A DNA stretch of 64,000 nt from Dyadobacter sp. Leaf189. GTDB lineage: Bacteria > Bacteroidota > Bacteroidia > Cytophagales > Spirosomataceae. The stretch spans positions 62,001 to 126,000 of the forward strand of contig NZ_LMPS01000006.1 in NCBI RefSeq assembly GCF_001424405.1. Direction: 5' to 3'. Below, in pieces: positions 51,976-62,180 of the stretch. Under the pieces are notes generated by a model. The model had not been told where the DNA came from, did not search any database, and worked only from the letters and a program-made list of their open reading frames with translations. Numbering within the stretch: position 1 is the stretch's first letter; each line of letters starts with the position of its first letter. A program made the position numbers and the translations under genes.

Positions 51976-53535
51976 CGGGAATGTGACAGTAAATGTAGTT
52001 CCCAGTCCAAGACCCGGGCTGCTTACCTGCACGTCGCCGCCGTGTAGCTCTACCAGTTGTTTTACCATTGACAATCCGAGCCCCAGTCCACCCTGAGAGC
52101 GGTCAATGGCCACGTCAATCTGATAAAATGTTTCGAAAATATCTTCGAGATGTTCTCCGGAGATCCCTAATCCATCATCCTGAATCTGCATCATCACCTG
52201 ATCGCCCCATTGCGCCACGCGCACGTGAACATGCCCGGCGGGCAGGGTGAATTTAGCGCCGTTGTTGAGCAGGTTATTGATGATCTGCATAATTCGCGTG
52301 ATATCCCCATTGATAAAAATCGCGTGATCCGGCAGGTCGACAGTCAGTACGCGGTTAGCGGAATCAAACATCGGCCGGGACATTTCAATGGCCCGGGTGG
52401 TGACTGCTACCAGGTCGATTGGCTCAGGGCGCAAAGCAATTTTACCTTTGACAATCCGCGTCATATCGAGCAGGTCATTGACCAGCCGAACCATGTGGTC
52501 CACCTGCCTCGACAACATTTCAAGTGACGAAGTCAGGGATTGATCATGGCCGTGGGTCATTTTGAGGATATGAATTACATTGCGGATCGGCGCGAGCGGG
52601 TTGCGGAGTTCGTGTCCCAGCATCGCCATAAATTCGTCTTTACGCCGGTCGGCCTCCCGGAGCGCAAGTTCCATCTGCTTTCTCTGAGTGAGATCCCGGG
52701 CTACCTTGACGAACCCGATGAGTTTGTTATCAGGATTATAGAGCGGCGCCATCACACCCGACAGATACACGAGTGATCCGTCTTTCCGCTTGTGGTAACG
52801 TTCGTCGAGTGCCCGGCCTTCGCGCCAGGCAGTAGCCCGCTCCTCTTCATGCTCACCGTCAATGCGGTCCTGTTCCGTGAATATAAGTGCGTCGGGCTGG
52901 CCGACTGCTTCTGTTTCGGTGTAGCCAAAAATATGCTGCGCGCCCGAGTTCCAGCTGGTGATAATCCCATCGGGATCGTGCGTAATGATCGCATGGTCTA
53001 CAATACTTTCTACCAATATCCGCAACCTTTCCTCTGATTCCCTCAATGCCTCTACCGAGCGCCTCTCCCGGGTGGGCAGGTTCTGAACCAACATGTCGAA
53101 ACGGTCTTCACTTTCCTGCTTTGCAGCTGCCCCGGATATTTTATGATCGGGAATAGCTACGAGGCAACCAATCCATTTCTCTATTGTATCCTTTTCCCCA
53201 CTTACAGGTATCATTCTCACACTGGTCAATTTCCATCCTCCGCCAGCCTGCTGCACCCGAAAGCCCGCATTGAGTGGCTGACCTGTCGCAAGTGCCTCTT
53301 CCCATACCGCTGCTGCGTCGCGCTGCTCGGCGGGGTGAACTGCCGCCAACCAACCCGATTGCAGCCATTGATCGGGCGTCTGCCCGGTATATGCGCGCCA
53401 GGATGGCGAATCTGCATTAACATTCCCCCTCCCATCAGTCTCCCAGATTGCCTGCGCAAGAGCTGACACAACGGCCACAGAATCTTCGGCCGAAAGTGGT
53501 CCGGGTTCTGGTTCATACATTGATTGTATTTCCAT
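51955..53535 (-). CDS. Soluble PAS-PAS sensor histidine kinase
   Basis: 526 residues, no transmembrane helix. Domains in order: PAS at about 20-130 (AIWETDGRGNVNADSPSW), linker, PAS/PAC at about 170-285 (AIITHDPDGIITSWNSGAQHIFGY; LTQRK), HisKA dimerisation domain with H-box GHELRNPLAPI near 308, and HATPase with N-box NNLLNNGAKFT near 427, DDGLGI and a GGLGLGL G-box near 487. It should autophosphorylate on the H-box His in response to a cytoplasmic cue, perhaps redox, light or a small ligand. No response regulator is adjacent, so the partner is unknown. Confidence 0.92.
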   Translation of the reverse strand: MEIQSMYEPEPGPLSAEDSVAVVSALAQAIWETDGRGNVNADSPSWRAYTGQTPDQWLQSGWLAAVHPAEQRDAAAVWEEALATGQPLNAGFRVQQAGGGWKLTSVRMIPVSGEKDTIEKWIGCLVAIPDHKISGAAAKQESEDRFDMLVQNLPTRERRSVEALRESEERLRILVESIVDHAIITHDPDGIITSWNSGAQHIFGYTETEAVGQPDALIFTEQDRIDGEHEEERATAWREGRALDERYHKRKDGSLVYLSGVMAPLYNPDNKLIGFVKVARDLTQRKQMELALREADRRKDEFMAMLGHELRNPLAPIRNVIHILKMTHGHDQSLTSSLEMLSRQVDHMVRLVNDLLDMTRIVKGKIALRPEPIDLVAVTTRAIEMSRPMFDSANRVLTVDLPDHAIFINGDITRIMQIINNLLNNGAKFTLPAGHVHVRVAQWGDQVMMQIQDDGLGISGEHLEDIFETFYQIDVAIDRSQGGLGLGLSMVKQLVELHGGDVQVSSPGLGLGTTFTVTFPAIVPDR

Positions 53536-53725
53536 ATTCTGCCTGCGATTAAGGTCGTATTCGTCTTCAACTTGTCGGCACGCAGGCTCTTATAAATTTT
53601 GTACCAAAAAAGAATACGATTCTTCAATGGCTCCATTGTAACTCCCAATTATTTACCTGGCAAATTGCACGCTGACCATATTCTTTTGACTATTTTCGCC
53701 CTTCTTCCCTATCAGTTACATTTGA

Positions 53726-56700
53726 ATGACGTCAAAAACACGGACAGCTTGTCTGGTGATCCTGCTATTAGTCAGTTCAACCAGCATCTTTGCGCAGCAT
53801 CTGGCGCAGCGGCAATTATTTCTTAAAAACAGGGTACTGTCTCTGTCTGCAGGTATTCCAGACGAAATGGGATTCAACAATCGCAGGTTACAGGAACAGG
53901 AAAATGGCAAATTCCTGATGATTATCCAGTTTGATAGCATTCCTGGTGAAACCGTTTTATCCTATCTAAAAAGTAACGGGATTGAAGTGCTGGACTACAT
54001 TCCCGACTACGCGTATACAACTACAGTAACAGCACGGATCAACAGGGAGGTACTTGAAAAAGCGGGAGTAAGGGCCATCTTCAGGCTGGGGATCGAGGAT
54101 ATACTTCACCCTTTGCTGCAGCCGGGGTTCATTCCTGAGCATGCCAAGAAAGTGGCCGGGAAGGCGGATGTGACATTGAGCTTTGCAAGGTCTTTTACAT
54201 TTGATGAGGTGATCAGAGATATCCAGAAAAGCGGCTTTGAGGTGCTTTCTGACAAATTGAAATCTTACCAGCTCCTTGAAGTAAGAGTCTCCGAAGATAG
54301 TTTACAGCACCTTGCTGCATTTCCCTGGGTACAATATCTTGCGCCAGTCCAGCCGCCTTCCGAAATGCTGAATGATAAAAGTACAGCAAGCACCAAAGCG
54401 AATGTACTGGGTTCAACAGCACTCCTGGGGTACCAGCTGACAGGCGAGGGTGTTGTGCTTGGTCTGGGTGATGATTCCAATCCTTTGCTCCATCCGGACA
54501 TCGGGCGCCGAGTGATCAATTATGATATGCTTAACAATACCTGGCACGGGATACATGTGGGTGGGATCGCCGCCGGGTCAGGACTGCTCAACGAGAAGTA
54601 CAAAGGGTATGCTCCGCAATCCAAAATTGTATTCCGTCGCAGGTCCGACATCGTGTTTAACGCTCCTGAGTTTGTGCGGGATTACGGCATGGTAGTTACC
54701 AGCAATACCTACCCGGGCGGAAGTGGTTGCGGCACGTTTGGCACATACACTTATGACTCACCCATACTGGATCAACAAGCTTTCGAACTCCCGCATTTGC
54801 AACATATTTTTGCTGCCGGGAATAGTGGCATGGAAACAAACTGTCAGGTGTCGCCGGCGGGTTACGGTACCGTTCTTGGTACTTTTCAGTCCGCTAAAAA
54901 CGTGCTGACCGTGGGCATGACACAGGCAAACTTGCTCATTAACCCAACTTCATCGAAAGGCCCGGTCGCAGATGGACGGATCAAACCGGAAATTACTGCG
55001 CCGGGAAGCGCCATTTTTTCAACGATACCGGGCAACACGTACCAAAGTGCTTCCGGTACGAGCATGGCCACACCGGCTGTTACCGGTGGAGCGGCTTTAC
55101 TTTACCAGCGGTACCGGCAGCTGAATCAGGGCCAAAATCCTAAAAATGCATTGATGAAGGCGCTGATTACCAATGGTGCCTCTGACCAGGGCTTGCCGGG
55201 GCCAGACTATACCTACGGGTTTGGGCTCATGAACCTGCTGCGCTCGGTTACCATTCTGGACAAAGGCCATTTCTTCTCCGGTACCGTCACGCATGCTGTC
55301 ACGAATACCCACCAGATCGTTGTTCCGGCAAATACCGCCAAATTGAAGGTGCTCATTTACTGGAATGATCCCGCACCATCTGTACTCGCGGGCGGAAGTG
55401 CATTGGTAAACAACCTGGATTTATCCGTTATCAGACCCGACAACACCAAAATGCGGCCAGTCTTTCCTTCGGCAGCGGACCCGACAGCGGCGGCTAAGTC
55501 GGGCATTGATTCGTTAAATAATATCGAGCAGATTTTCGTGGATGCACCCGCGCCGGGAACCTATACAGTTGAAGTTGCGGCAACAAGGATCCCGCAGGGG
55601 GTACAGGAATATTTCATTGTTTACGATGTGATAGAACCGTCACTGACTCTCACCTACCCGCTGGCAGGAGAGCATTTGACGAAAGGTGATGCACTTAATA
55701 TATGCTGGGAGTCTTACGGAGATGCGACCAGCACTTTCAAAGTGTCGTACTCACTGAATGACGGAGCGGCCTGGACAACGCTGAATGCCAATGTTGCAGC
55801 AGACCAGCGTCAATTGCCCTGGACAGTGCCGGATGCTGCAACGGGCAAGGCAAAGGTAAAAATAGAGCGGAACGGCAGCAGCAACGTGAGCGGCGCTTTT
55901 GCTATCATCGGCGTCCCTTCCGTCACACTTCAATCTGCACAATGTGAAGGGTACATTGCATTACAATGGAATGCTGTGAACGGGGCTTCTGATTATGAAG
56001 TGATGTTTTCACTCGGTGGCGAAATGAAGTCGGCTGCAATTACAAATGCATTGAAATACACCTTATCAGGACTTTCGCTGGACTCTGTTTATTATGTATC
56101 AGTCAGGGCGCGAAAAGATCAGGTGCCCGGGCGACGCTCGTTTGCCGTTATCAGAAAACCGGATTCGGGTACCTGCGCAGGAAGTATCTCTGACAATAAT
56201 CTTAAATTGGAAGCCGTACTCTCTCCGCTTCCAAATGCCAGAAAGTTTACCTACGCCGCCTACTTACCCGAGCATTCCATTCAGATACGGATCAAAAACC
56301 TCGACGATCAGCCGCAGGCGGGACCTTATGAAGTGGGTTACTCACTGGGGGGAGCAATGCATTGGGAAACTGTGAATACGCCGCTGGCAGCACTGGCAAG
56401 TGCTGACTACACTTTTCAGAAAAAGGCGGATCTGGCTTCCCTGCACGAGGGTACATTACTCGTGCGCCTCCGACTTGCCGGTGATCCAGTGCAAGAAAAT
56501 GATTCTCTTGCAATTGGTCTCAGGCAATTACCGAATCCAAAAGTGGTATTACCTTATGTACATCATGCCGGCTCTCTTCCTGCAATGGATGTCCGCGAAA
56601 CCAGAATGGCACTTCAAGGTGCGGGGGAGTATGATTTTATCAGGGTAAACGGTGAAGGCCGGCTTAGGACAGCGGATAGTTCAAAGATATGGTCATCAAC

Positions 56701-59056
56701 ACAGGTCGCATTTATCCTCGACAAAACGCGTAACGATACTGAAAAAGTCCGGAGCTATTTGGAAGGAACTTATAACCTGTCAGATTATCACGTACAGGAT
56801 GACGAAGTGAGGCTTACTTTCAGACACCAATATTCATACTCCTACTACCACGACTTTAACAGGGTGTACATTCGCGGCGGCGGCAATGATCCCTGGATCC
56901 TGGCCTATGTCCGCGATGCCGGGACCTACGGCGAGTTTGAGGATTGGTTCAAGCTGGTGTCTGTCGATGTTACCCCATTGCTTCGAACTAACGGACAGGA
57001 TTTCTCAGCCGGGTTTCAGGTCAGATGGGCAGCCGAGGCATTCAATACCTACCCGGAGGATGGTTTTATCGTTGACAATATTAAGTTGTTCAAAACGACC
57101 AGCGATGTCGAGCTCGTCCGGTTGCATGTGCCTCCGGTATCCCCTTGTGAATCTGCCGCTCCTGCGTCGCTCGACGTAGTGTTGAGGAATAACGGCAGCG
57201 ACAATAATGTCAATGTCCCGGTCAAAATGTCCGTTGATGGTAAAGTTTCCGAACATACCATTGATATCATCAGAAAGGGTGATAGCACTGTGGTGAGATT
57301 GTATTACCCAACTGAGATTTATACATCGGGAAAGCACCTCGTCAGAGTTTGGTCAGACAAAGGATCCGACATTAACCGGGCAAATGATACCCTGGAAGTT
57401 GAGCTCTTTACAGCAGCAACAATCTCCATTGACAACACGCACCTGGAAAACTTTGAGCTGGGTAACGGCGGGTGGTTCACAGAGGGAGACCATTCATTGT
57501 GGCAGTTTGTCACGCCCGAAGCAACCGGGGAAAGTGTAGCCGGAAGTGGAAATAATGCATGGAAGACAGACCCCGAAGGTGCCGGCAGCAACAGCGAATC
57601 CTATCTGTACTCCCCCTGCTTTAATATGAACTCGTATCCGTTGCACCTGAGTTTCAGCGCGAAAATAGATATGGAAGATTGCGATGGGAATGCTTGTGAT
57701 ATGCTGTACTTAGAGTACAATTCGGGATACGGATGGTACCGGGTGGGTACCAATGGAGATGGGACAAATTGGTATAATCAGCAAAAAGATGGACTTGGTC
57801 ATTGGAGCGGAAAAGTAGCAACCGGATGGCGCGTATTTACGACTACTTTGCCTTACCAATCCAATTTGCGGCTCCGTTTTGTTATTAAAACAAACAGTAA
57901 TGTTGCCAAACGGAATATCGTCATTGACGACGTTCATATTTACAGCATGCCCTACCATATCTATGATGGTAGTTCTAGTACATTCGATATGGGTCCTTCC
58001 TATTTATCCAATGGCGGATGGGTTCCTTATTTCATTAACGATAAGATCGCTATGGCGATCGAGCCCCGAGGGCAGAACACCGAGCGCATTGGTCTTAACA
58101 CTTATTTCAATGAGGGCGCGTTGCAATTCAGTAAAGATCAGTTGATCCTTGACAGGAATTGGGTGATTAATACGGATGCGGATCTTGATAATCCCGTTGG
58201 TGTCCGGTTGTACCTTCCGGAGACGACCATCGAGCGACTGGTAACTGACACAGCATACCCGGACCTGGTCAAGCCCGCATCCGTTTACGACCTGAGCCTG
58301 ACGAAATACGCGGGCCCAAATCAGGATGGAGATCTGGGCAACAATGCAAATGAAGGATGGGACTATTTTCCTGCTGACAAAGTCAAAAAAGTCCCCTATC
58401 GGAACGGGTATTATCTCGAATTTGAAACAAAGACTTTTTCGGAATTCTGGCTGGCGAAAAGCTATATTGGTACGGGCACGCCTTTGCCTGCCGAGCTGAT
58501 CAGTTTTACTGCAGAAAAAATCCATTCAGGGGAGCATACGGCCGTCCAGTTGAAATGGGCGACTGCTGAGGAGAAGGCGTTCGGTCACTTTGTAGTCCAG
58601 GTGGCAGTAGGTTCGGAAAACGCAAAAAAGGGATTATTTGCTGATCTTGGCATCGTGAAAGGCAAAGCAATGCCGGGTGTGCAGCAGTACGCTTTCGCTG
58701 ACGACAAATCCACCTTAAACAACACACATTATTATCGTTTGAAAATGGTTGATGTCGACGGTAGCTTTGAATTTTCCTCGGTGCGGGCAGTGATTTTTAA
58801 TACTTCAACAGCATGGCGCATCTTCCCGAATCCATCACGGGACATTTTCAGGCTTGAACCGCAGGGCGTAGTAAAAGGACCTGTTGAGATCGAAGTGATT
58901 GATCTCTCGGGTAAAGTTCGCAAGCAAATGAAATTCCGGGAAGTTACATCTGCTCTGGATATTCAGCTCGGGACACCAGACCTGCCTGGCGGCCTTTACC
59001 TGCTCAATGTTAAATCAAACGAAGGAGAAGTGCGGCTTAGAGTCATGAAGGAGTAG
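53726..59056 (+). CDS. Giant subtilisin-like serine protease with T9SS sorting domain
   Basis: 1776 residues. A signal peptide (residues 1-23, ending IFAQ) is followed by an I9-like prodomain (about 50-215) and an S8 catalytic domain (about 235-510). The triad is D249 (GLGDD), H277 (WHGIHVGG) and S446 (SGTSMATP); AAGNSG supplies the oxyanion Asn. Then come a subtilase C-terminal beta-sandwich (about 520-640), Ig/FN3-like modules (about 645-810), two CARDB-like stretches around a jelly-roll, and a MAM-like beta domain (about 1238-1410). The C-terminal 80 residues (WRIFPNPSRD...GGLYLLNV) are a type A T9SS signal. It should be secreted and anchored to the surface. It is monocistronic. Confidence 0.93.
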   Translation: MTSKTRTACLVILLLVSSTSIFAQHLAQRQLFLKNRVLSLSAGIPDEMGFNNRRLQEQENGKFLMIIQFDSIPGETVLSYLKSNGIEVLDYIPDYAYTTTVTARINREVLEKAGVRAIFRLGIEDILHPLLQPGFIPEHAKKVAGKADVTLSFARSFTFDEVIRDIQKSGFEVLSDKLKSYQLLEVRVSEDSLQHLAAFPWVQYLAPVQPPSEMLNDKSTASTKANVLGSTALLGYQLTGEGVVLGLGDDSNPLLHPDIGRRVINYDMLNNTWHGIHVGGIAAGSGLLNEKYKGYAPQSKIVFRRRSDIVFNAPEFVRDYGMVVTSNTYPGGSGCGTFGTYTYDSPILDQQAFELPHLQHIFAAGNSGMETNCQVSPAGYGTVLGTFQSAKNVLTVGMTQANLLINPTSSKGPVADGRIKPEITAPGSAIFSTIPGNTYQSASGTSMATPAVTGGAALLYQRYRQLNQGQNPKNALMKALITNGASDQGLPGPDYTYGFGLMNLLRSVTILDKGHFFSGTVTHAVTNTHQIVVPANTAKLKVLIYWNDPAPSVLAGGSALVNNLDLSVIRPDNTKMRPVFPSAADPTAAAKSGIDSLNNIEQIFVDAPAPGTYTVEVAATRIPQGVQEYFIVYDVIEPSLTLTYPLAGEHLTKGDALNICWESYGDATSTFKVSYSLNDGAAWTTLNANVAADQRQLPWTVPDAATGKAKVKIERNGSSNVSGAFAIIGVPSVTLQSAQCEGYIALQWNAVNGASDYEVMFSLGGEMKSAAITNALKYTLSGLSLDSVYYVSVRARKDQVPGRRSFAVIRKPDSGTCAGSISDNNLKLEAVLSPLPNARKFTYAAYLPEHSIQIRIKNLDDQPQAGPYEVGYSLGGAMHWETVNTPLAALASADYTFQKKADLASLHEGTLLVRLRLAGDPVQENDSLAIGLRQLPNPKVVLPYVHHAGSLPAMDVRETRMALQGAGEYDFIRVNGEGRLRTADSSKIWSSTQVAFILDKTRNDTEKVRSYLEGTYNLSDYHVQDDEVRLTFRHQYSYSYYHDFNRVYIRGGGNDPWILAYVRDAGTYGEFEDWFKLVSVDVTPLLRTNGQDFSAGFQVRWAAEAFNTYPEDGFIVDNIKLFKTTSDVELVRLHVPPVSPCESAAPASLDVVLRNNGSDNNVNVPVKMSVDGKVSEHTIDIIRKGDSTVVRLYYPTEIYTSGKHLVRVWSDKGSDINRANDTLEVELFTAATISIDNTHLENFELGNGGWFTEGDHSLWQFVTPEATGESVAGSGNNAWKTDPEGAGSNSESYLYSPCFNMNSYPLHLSFSAKIDMEDCDGNACDMLYLEYNSGYGWYRVGTNGDGTNWYNQQKDGLGHWSGKVATGWRVFTTTLPYQSNLRLRFVIKTNSNVAKRNIVIDDVHIYSMPYHIYDGSSSTFDMGPSYLSNGGWVPYFINDKIAMAIEPRGQNTERIGLNTYFNEGALQFSKDQLILDRNWVINTDADLDNPVGVRLYLPETTIERLVTDTAYPDLVKPASVYDLSLTKYAGPNQDGDLGNNANEGWDYFPADKVKKVPYRNGYYLEFETKTFSEFWLAKSYIGTGTPLPAELISFTAEKIHSGEHTAVQLKWATAEEKAFGHFVVQVAVGSENAKKGLFADLGIVKGKAMPGVQQYAFADDKSTLNNTHYYRLKMVDVDGSFEFSSVRAVIFNTSTAWRIFPNPSRDIFRLEPQGVVKGPVEIEVIDLSGKVRKQMKFREVTSALDIQLGTPDLPGGLYLLNVKSNEGEVRLRVMKE

Positions 59057-59164
59057 CGAGACGTGCGTGGACAAACCCATTACAGAAAATCTGCTTTTAA
59101 TGCGGGCAGAGCCGGATTCTTTCGCCCAAAGGGCATAAATTGGCATTCAGATGCAAACATTTAA

Positions 59165-59557
59165 ATGATAATTGATCACATGAGTACAAATGAAAATGCT
59201 GCTGCACAGGCAGTTCCTATTTCAAAAGCTTTGGTTTCCAACGGGTTCTTGTTTATTTCAGGTCAGATCGGCTCGGCTGGCGGACAGCTCGTGACTACCT
59301 CTTTCCAGGATGAGGTTAGACAGGTATTTACAAATATCGAGACGATACTTACTGAGCACAACCTGACTTTCAGCCACATTGTGAGCGTGACGGTATATCT
59401 GACCGATATGCGGTATTTCGACGAGCTGAATGCGGTTTACCAGACCTATTTCACCGACCGTTTTCCAACCCGCACCTGCATTGCCGTAGCAGGTTTGCCG
59501 AAGCAGGCACGCGTTGAATTAACTACTATGGCGAGCCTGAAGTTAGAAGCTAACTAG
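59165..59557 (+). CDS. RidA-family (YjgF/UK114) protein
   Basis: 130 residues; the ATG at 59180 is an equally good start. RidA proteins hydrolyse reactive enamine/imine intermediates of PLP enzymes. Typical features: FLFISGQIG near 30, a QVFTNIETIL helix near 55, VSVTVYLTDMRYFDELNAVYQTYF near 76 and the signature FPTRTCIAVAGLPKQARVE near 101-119, containing the conserved Arg (R104) and a Cys-Ile-Ala turn. It stands alone between the protease and an SDR gene. Some Rid subfamilies lack the catalytic Arg; this one keeps it. Confidence 0.9.
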   Translation: MIIDHMSTNENAAAQAVPISKALVSNGFLFISGQIGSAGGQLVTTSFQDEVRQVFTNIETILTEHNLTFSHIVSVTVYLTDMRYFDELNAVYQTYFTDRFPTRTCIAVAGLPKQARVELTTMASLKLEAN

Positions 59558-59705
59558 AACTGAAAAGGCTTAATACGAATAGCAGTAAAGCAGGATAAGT
59601 CTGGTACCGGTTCTCTTCAGTACTTTGGATACAGCTTACCCCGTTTTGGAAACACTTGCCATTTATCCTGCCCCGACCTTTGCATTGAACTAACAAACAA
59701 GTACA

Positions 59706-60509
59706 ATGCAAAGGACAATTTTTATCACCGGGGCTTCTTCCGGACTGGGAAAGGCAACTGCAAAATTATTTCAAAGTGAAGGCTGGTATGTGATCGCGAC
59801 CATGCGAAATCCCGCGAATGAAACGGAATTGGCAGCACTGGAAAACGTGACCATTCTTCCGCTCGATGTTACCGATCCTGAGCAAATACAAGCTACTGTC
59901 GCGCAAGCGACGGCTATCAGAAATATTGACGTAGTCTTCAACAATGCAGGTTACGGGCTGATGGGCGCGCTGGAAGCGTTAACTGAGGAGCAGATACTCA
60001 GACAAATCAATACCAATCTTCTGGGTGTGATCCGTGTTACAAAAGCTTTTGTTTCGCATTTTCGGGAGCAAGGAGGCGGGCTTTTCATTAATACCACTTC
60101 CATGGGCGGACTTTTCGGATTTCCACTGCATTCGATTTACCATGCTACCAAATTCGCCGTCGAAGGCTGGGCCGAAGGCATGTCTTTTGAACTCGCCCCG
60201 CATCATATTGGTATTAAAACCATCGCGCCGGGCGCTTTCGCGACGGAATTTCTGGGCAGGTCGCTGGACAGGAATTCGCATCCTGCGTATGTGGAGCTCG
60301 AAGACAAATTATTCACGAATATTGATACAATGATGGAGGCGGCATTGACCCCGGCACAGGTTGCTGCTATCGTTTTTGAAGCTGCTACCGATGGCAAAGA
60401 CCAGGTGCGTTACCTGGCCGGGGCCGACGCCAATGCATTGTATGCACGTCGCCTGGCCATTGGCTCGGAAGCATTCAGACAGGAAATCCGGGATCAGTTT
60501 TTTGAATAA
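59706..60509 (+). CDS. Short-chain dehydrogenase/reductase
   Basis: 267 residues. The cofactor motif TGASSGLGK starts at residue 8, NNAG at 79-82, and the catalytic set Ser132-Tyr145-Lys149 (TTSMGG; YHATK) is complete. Classical SDR, NADP-type because of the Arg near residue 34 (ATMRNP). The substrate is unknown. Six bases separate it from the AraC gene, so the two form an operon and the regulator may control it. Confidence 0.92.
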   Translation: MQRTIFITGASSGLGKATAKLFQSEGWYVIATMRNPANETELAALENVTILPLDVTDPEQIQATVAQATAIRNIDVVFNNAGYGLMGALEALTEEQILRQINTNLLGVIRVTKAFVSHFREQGGGLFINTTSMGGLFGFPLHSIYHATKFAVEGWAEGMSFELAPHHIGIKTIAPGAFATEFLGRSLDRNSHPAYVELEDKLFTNIDTMMEAALTPAQVAAIVFEAATDGKDQVRYLAGADANALYARRLAIGSEAFRQEIRDQFFE

Positions 60510-60515
60510 AACAGC

Positions 60516-61427
60516 ATGAAGACAATCCATTCCATTACCGAATTCCACCGGCTCCACGCATTGCCGGAGCCGCAGCATCCGCTGATCAGCGTGATCAATG
60601 TGGCGGATATGCGGTTTACCGATCGCGATCTCTGGCGACAGTTTGTGCTGCAATTCTACTGCGTGTCGCTGAAAAGAGGGATTATCGGGAAGGTTCGGTA
60701 CGGGCAGCAGTATTTCGATTTCGATAAAGGTTTGATGACGTTTGTAAGCGCCGGGCAGGTGCAATCCCTGGAAACAGCGGAAGATGCGATCCTGGATCCT
60801 GATTTCGGTACCGGCCAGGCGCTCTTTTTTCATCCTGAGTTTTTGTACAAACATCCGCTCGCGGCCACGATCAGGAACTATGGATTTTTCTCCTATTCCC
60901 TGCACGAGGCGCTGCATTTATCCGAGAAAGAAGAGCAGAACATGCAAGCCGTTTTCCTGAAAATCGCCGAGGAACTGGTTCACATTGACCGCCATACCCA
61001 GGAAATCGTGCTATCCCAGATTGACCTGCTGCTGAATTATAGCAACCGTTTTTACGAGCGGCAGTTCATCACCAGAAAGTCCGTCAACCACGATCTTCTG
61101 ACCAAAATGGAAAACGTGCTGAATGCTTATTTCGATGAGCAGGCACCGGTCAACAACGAACTTCCGACGGTGGAGTATCTGGCCGGGCAGCTCCATTTGT
61201 CGCCGCATTACCTGAGCGACATGCTCCGCTCTCTCACCGGCCAGAATGCTCAGCAGCACATTCACGAAAAGCTGATCGAAAAAGCGAAGCAATATCTGAG
61301 TACCACCAATTTGTCGGTTGCCGAAATCGCGTACCAATTGGGGTTTGAATACGCGCAATCATTTAACAAGTTATTCAAGCGAAAAATGAATGTGTCGCCA
61401 TTAGAATTCAGGCGGTCATTTAATTAA
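60516..61427 (+). CDS. AraC-family transcriptional regulator
   Basis: 303 residues. The N-terminal 190 residues form a cupin-like sensing domain. The C-terminal double HTH (about 205-303) contains VEYLAGQLHLSPHYLSDMLRSLTGQNAQQ and then LSVAEIAYQLGFEYAQSFNKLFKRKMNVSPLEFRRS, the AraC/XylS signature. It is co-transcribed with the SDR gene 6 bases upstream. The effector is unknown. Confidence 0.93.
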   Translation: MKTIHSITEFHRLHALPEPQHPLISVINVADMRFTDRDLWRQFVLQFYCVSLKRGIIGKVRYGQQYFDFDKGLMTFVSAGQVQSLETAEDAILDPDFGTGQALFFHPEFLYKHPLAATIRNYGFFSYSLHEALHLSEKEEQNMQAVFLKIAEELVHIDRHTQEIVLSQIDLLLNYSNRFYERQFITRKSVNHDLLTKMENVLNAYFDEQAPVNNELPTVEYLAGQLHLSPHYLSDMLRSLTGQNAQQHIHEKLIEKAKQYLSTTNLSVAEIAYQLGFEYAQSFNKLFKRKMNVSPLEFRRSFN

Positions 61428-61454
61428 GCGTGCATTGTTAATGCGAACCTTATT

Positions 61455-61889
61455 TCATCCAACATAAGCCGGATCAAACTCCACGATCCATTCAATCCCA
61501 TACTTGTCTCTGAACATTCCAGCGTAAGTACCCCAGGGGCTTTCGTCGATTGGTCCTTCGATGCTCCCGCCGGCTGATAGCGCGTTGAAGATTTGGTCTG
61601 CTTCTTCGCGCGTTTCGGTGCTGATTGAAATTTTAGACCTGTTTTCGTTTTCATTTACCCGCCCCATAAATTCCGGAACATCATTGGCGATTAACACATT
61701 GTGTTTCCCTATTGGTAAAACAATGGTCATTATTTTGTTTGCCTCGCTTTCCGGTATAGGAAACTCGTCGCTTGCCAGGTCTTTGAAACGAACGATCTTT
61801 GTAAAATCTCCACCAAAAACAGATTTGTAAAAAGTGAATGCTTCTTCTGCATTTCCATTGAAGTTGATCCAGGGATTGATTGTTCTCAT
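61455..61889 (-). CDS. VOC-family protein, PhnB-like
   Basis: 144 residues of the vicinal-oxygen-chelate fold, PhnB/3-demethylubiquinone-methyltransferase-like group. The start WINFNGNAEEAFTFYKSVFGG, central MGRVNENENRSKISI and the end SPWGTYAGMFRDKYGIEWIVEFDP are typical. These proteins are of uncertain function and sometimes bind metal. It is convergent with the AraC gene. Upstream, bases 61890-62180 contain no gene. Confidence 0.88.
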   Translation of the reverse strand: MRTINPWINFNGNAEEAFTFYKSVFGGDFTKIVRFKDLASDEFPIPESEANKIMTIVLPIGKHNVLIANDVPEFMGRVNENENRSKISISTETREEADQIFNALSAGGSIEGPIDESPWGTYAGMFRDKYGIEWIVEFDPAYVG

Positions 61890-62180
61890 GATCTTATTTT
61901 AAGTTTTGATTTTTTGTCCAAGCTGTTCAGCATTTCCGTTTTCACATTGATATAGCTGCTGTGGCTACTATCGTCGCGATCAGAATGTTTCTGACCATGC
62001 AAAGGTGAAATTTACTCTGGCATTTGAACCTGTGCAAATGCGACAATTTAGAGGGTATATACCGCCAAACTGCTTTTTCACAAAAATCTACATTAAATGT
62101 TTACGGATAGTCCGCCCTGCTGACACACTGTTGTCATGCGGTCCATGTTGCTTTGAGGAAATATTTAATCCTCATTAACT
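61890..62180. other. Intergenic stretch of 291 bases between two VOC genes
   Basis: No convincing ORF. The only feature is a small inverted repeat gcatttg / caaatgc (62020-62026 with 62035-62041, 8-base spacer), a possible regulator site for either divergent VOC gene. No consensus promoter is clear. Confidence 0.4.

Noticed and set aside
53610..53624. Palindrome AAGAAT-acg-ATTCTT upstream of the histidine kinase as an operator
   Set aside because: Arms are only 6 bp and no repeat of the motif was found.
53717..53724. Perfect -7 box TACATTTG as promoter of the subtilase gene
   Set aside because: It ends one base before the ATG, so transcription would start inside the coding sequence; the signal peptide supports this ATG.
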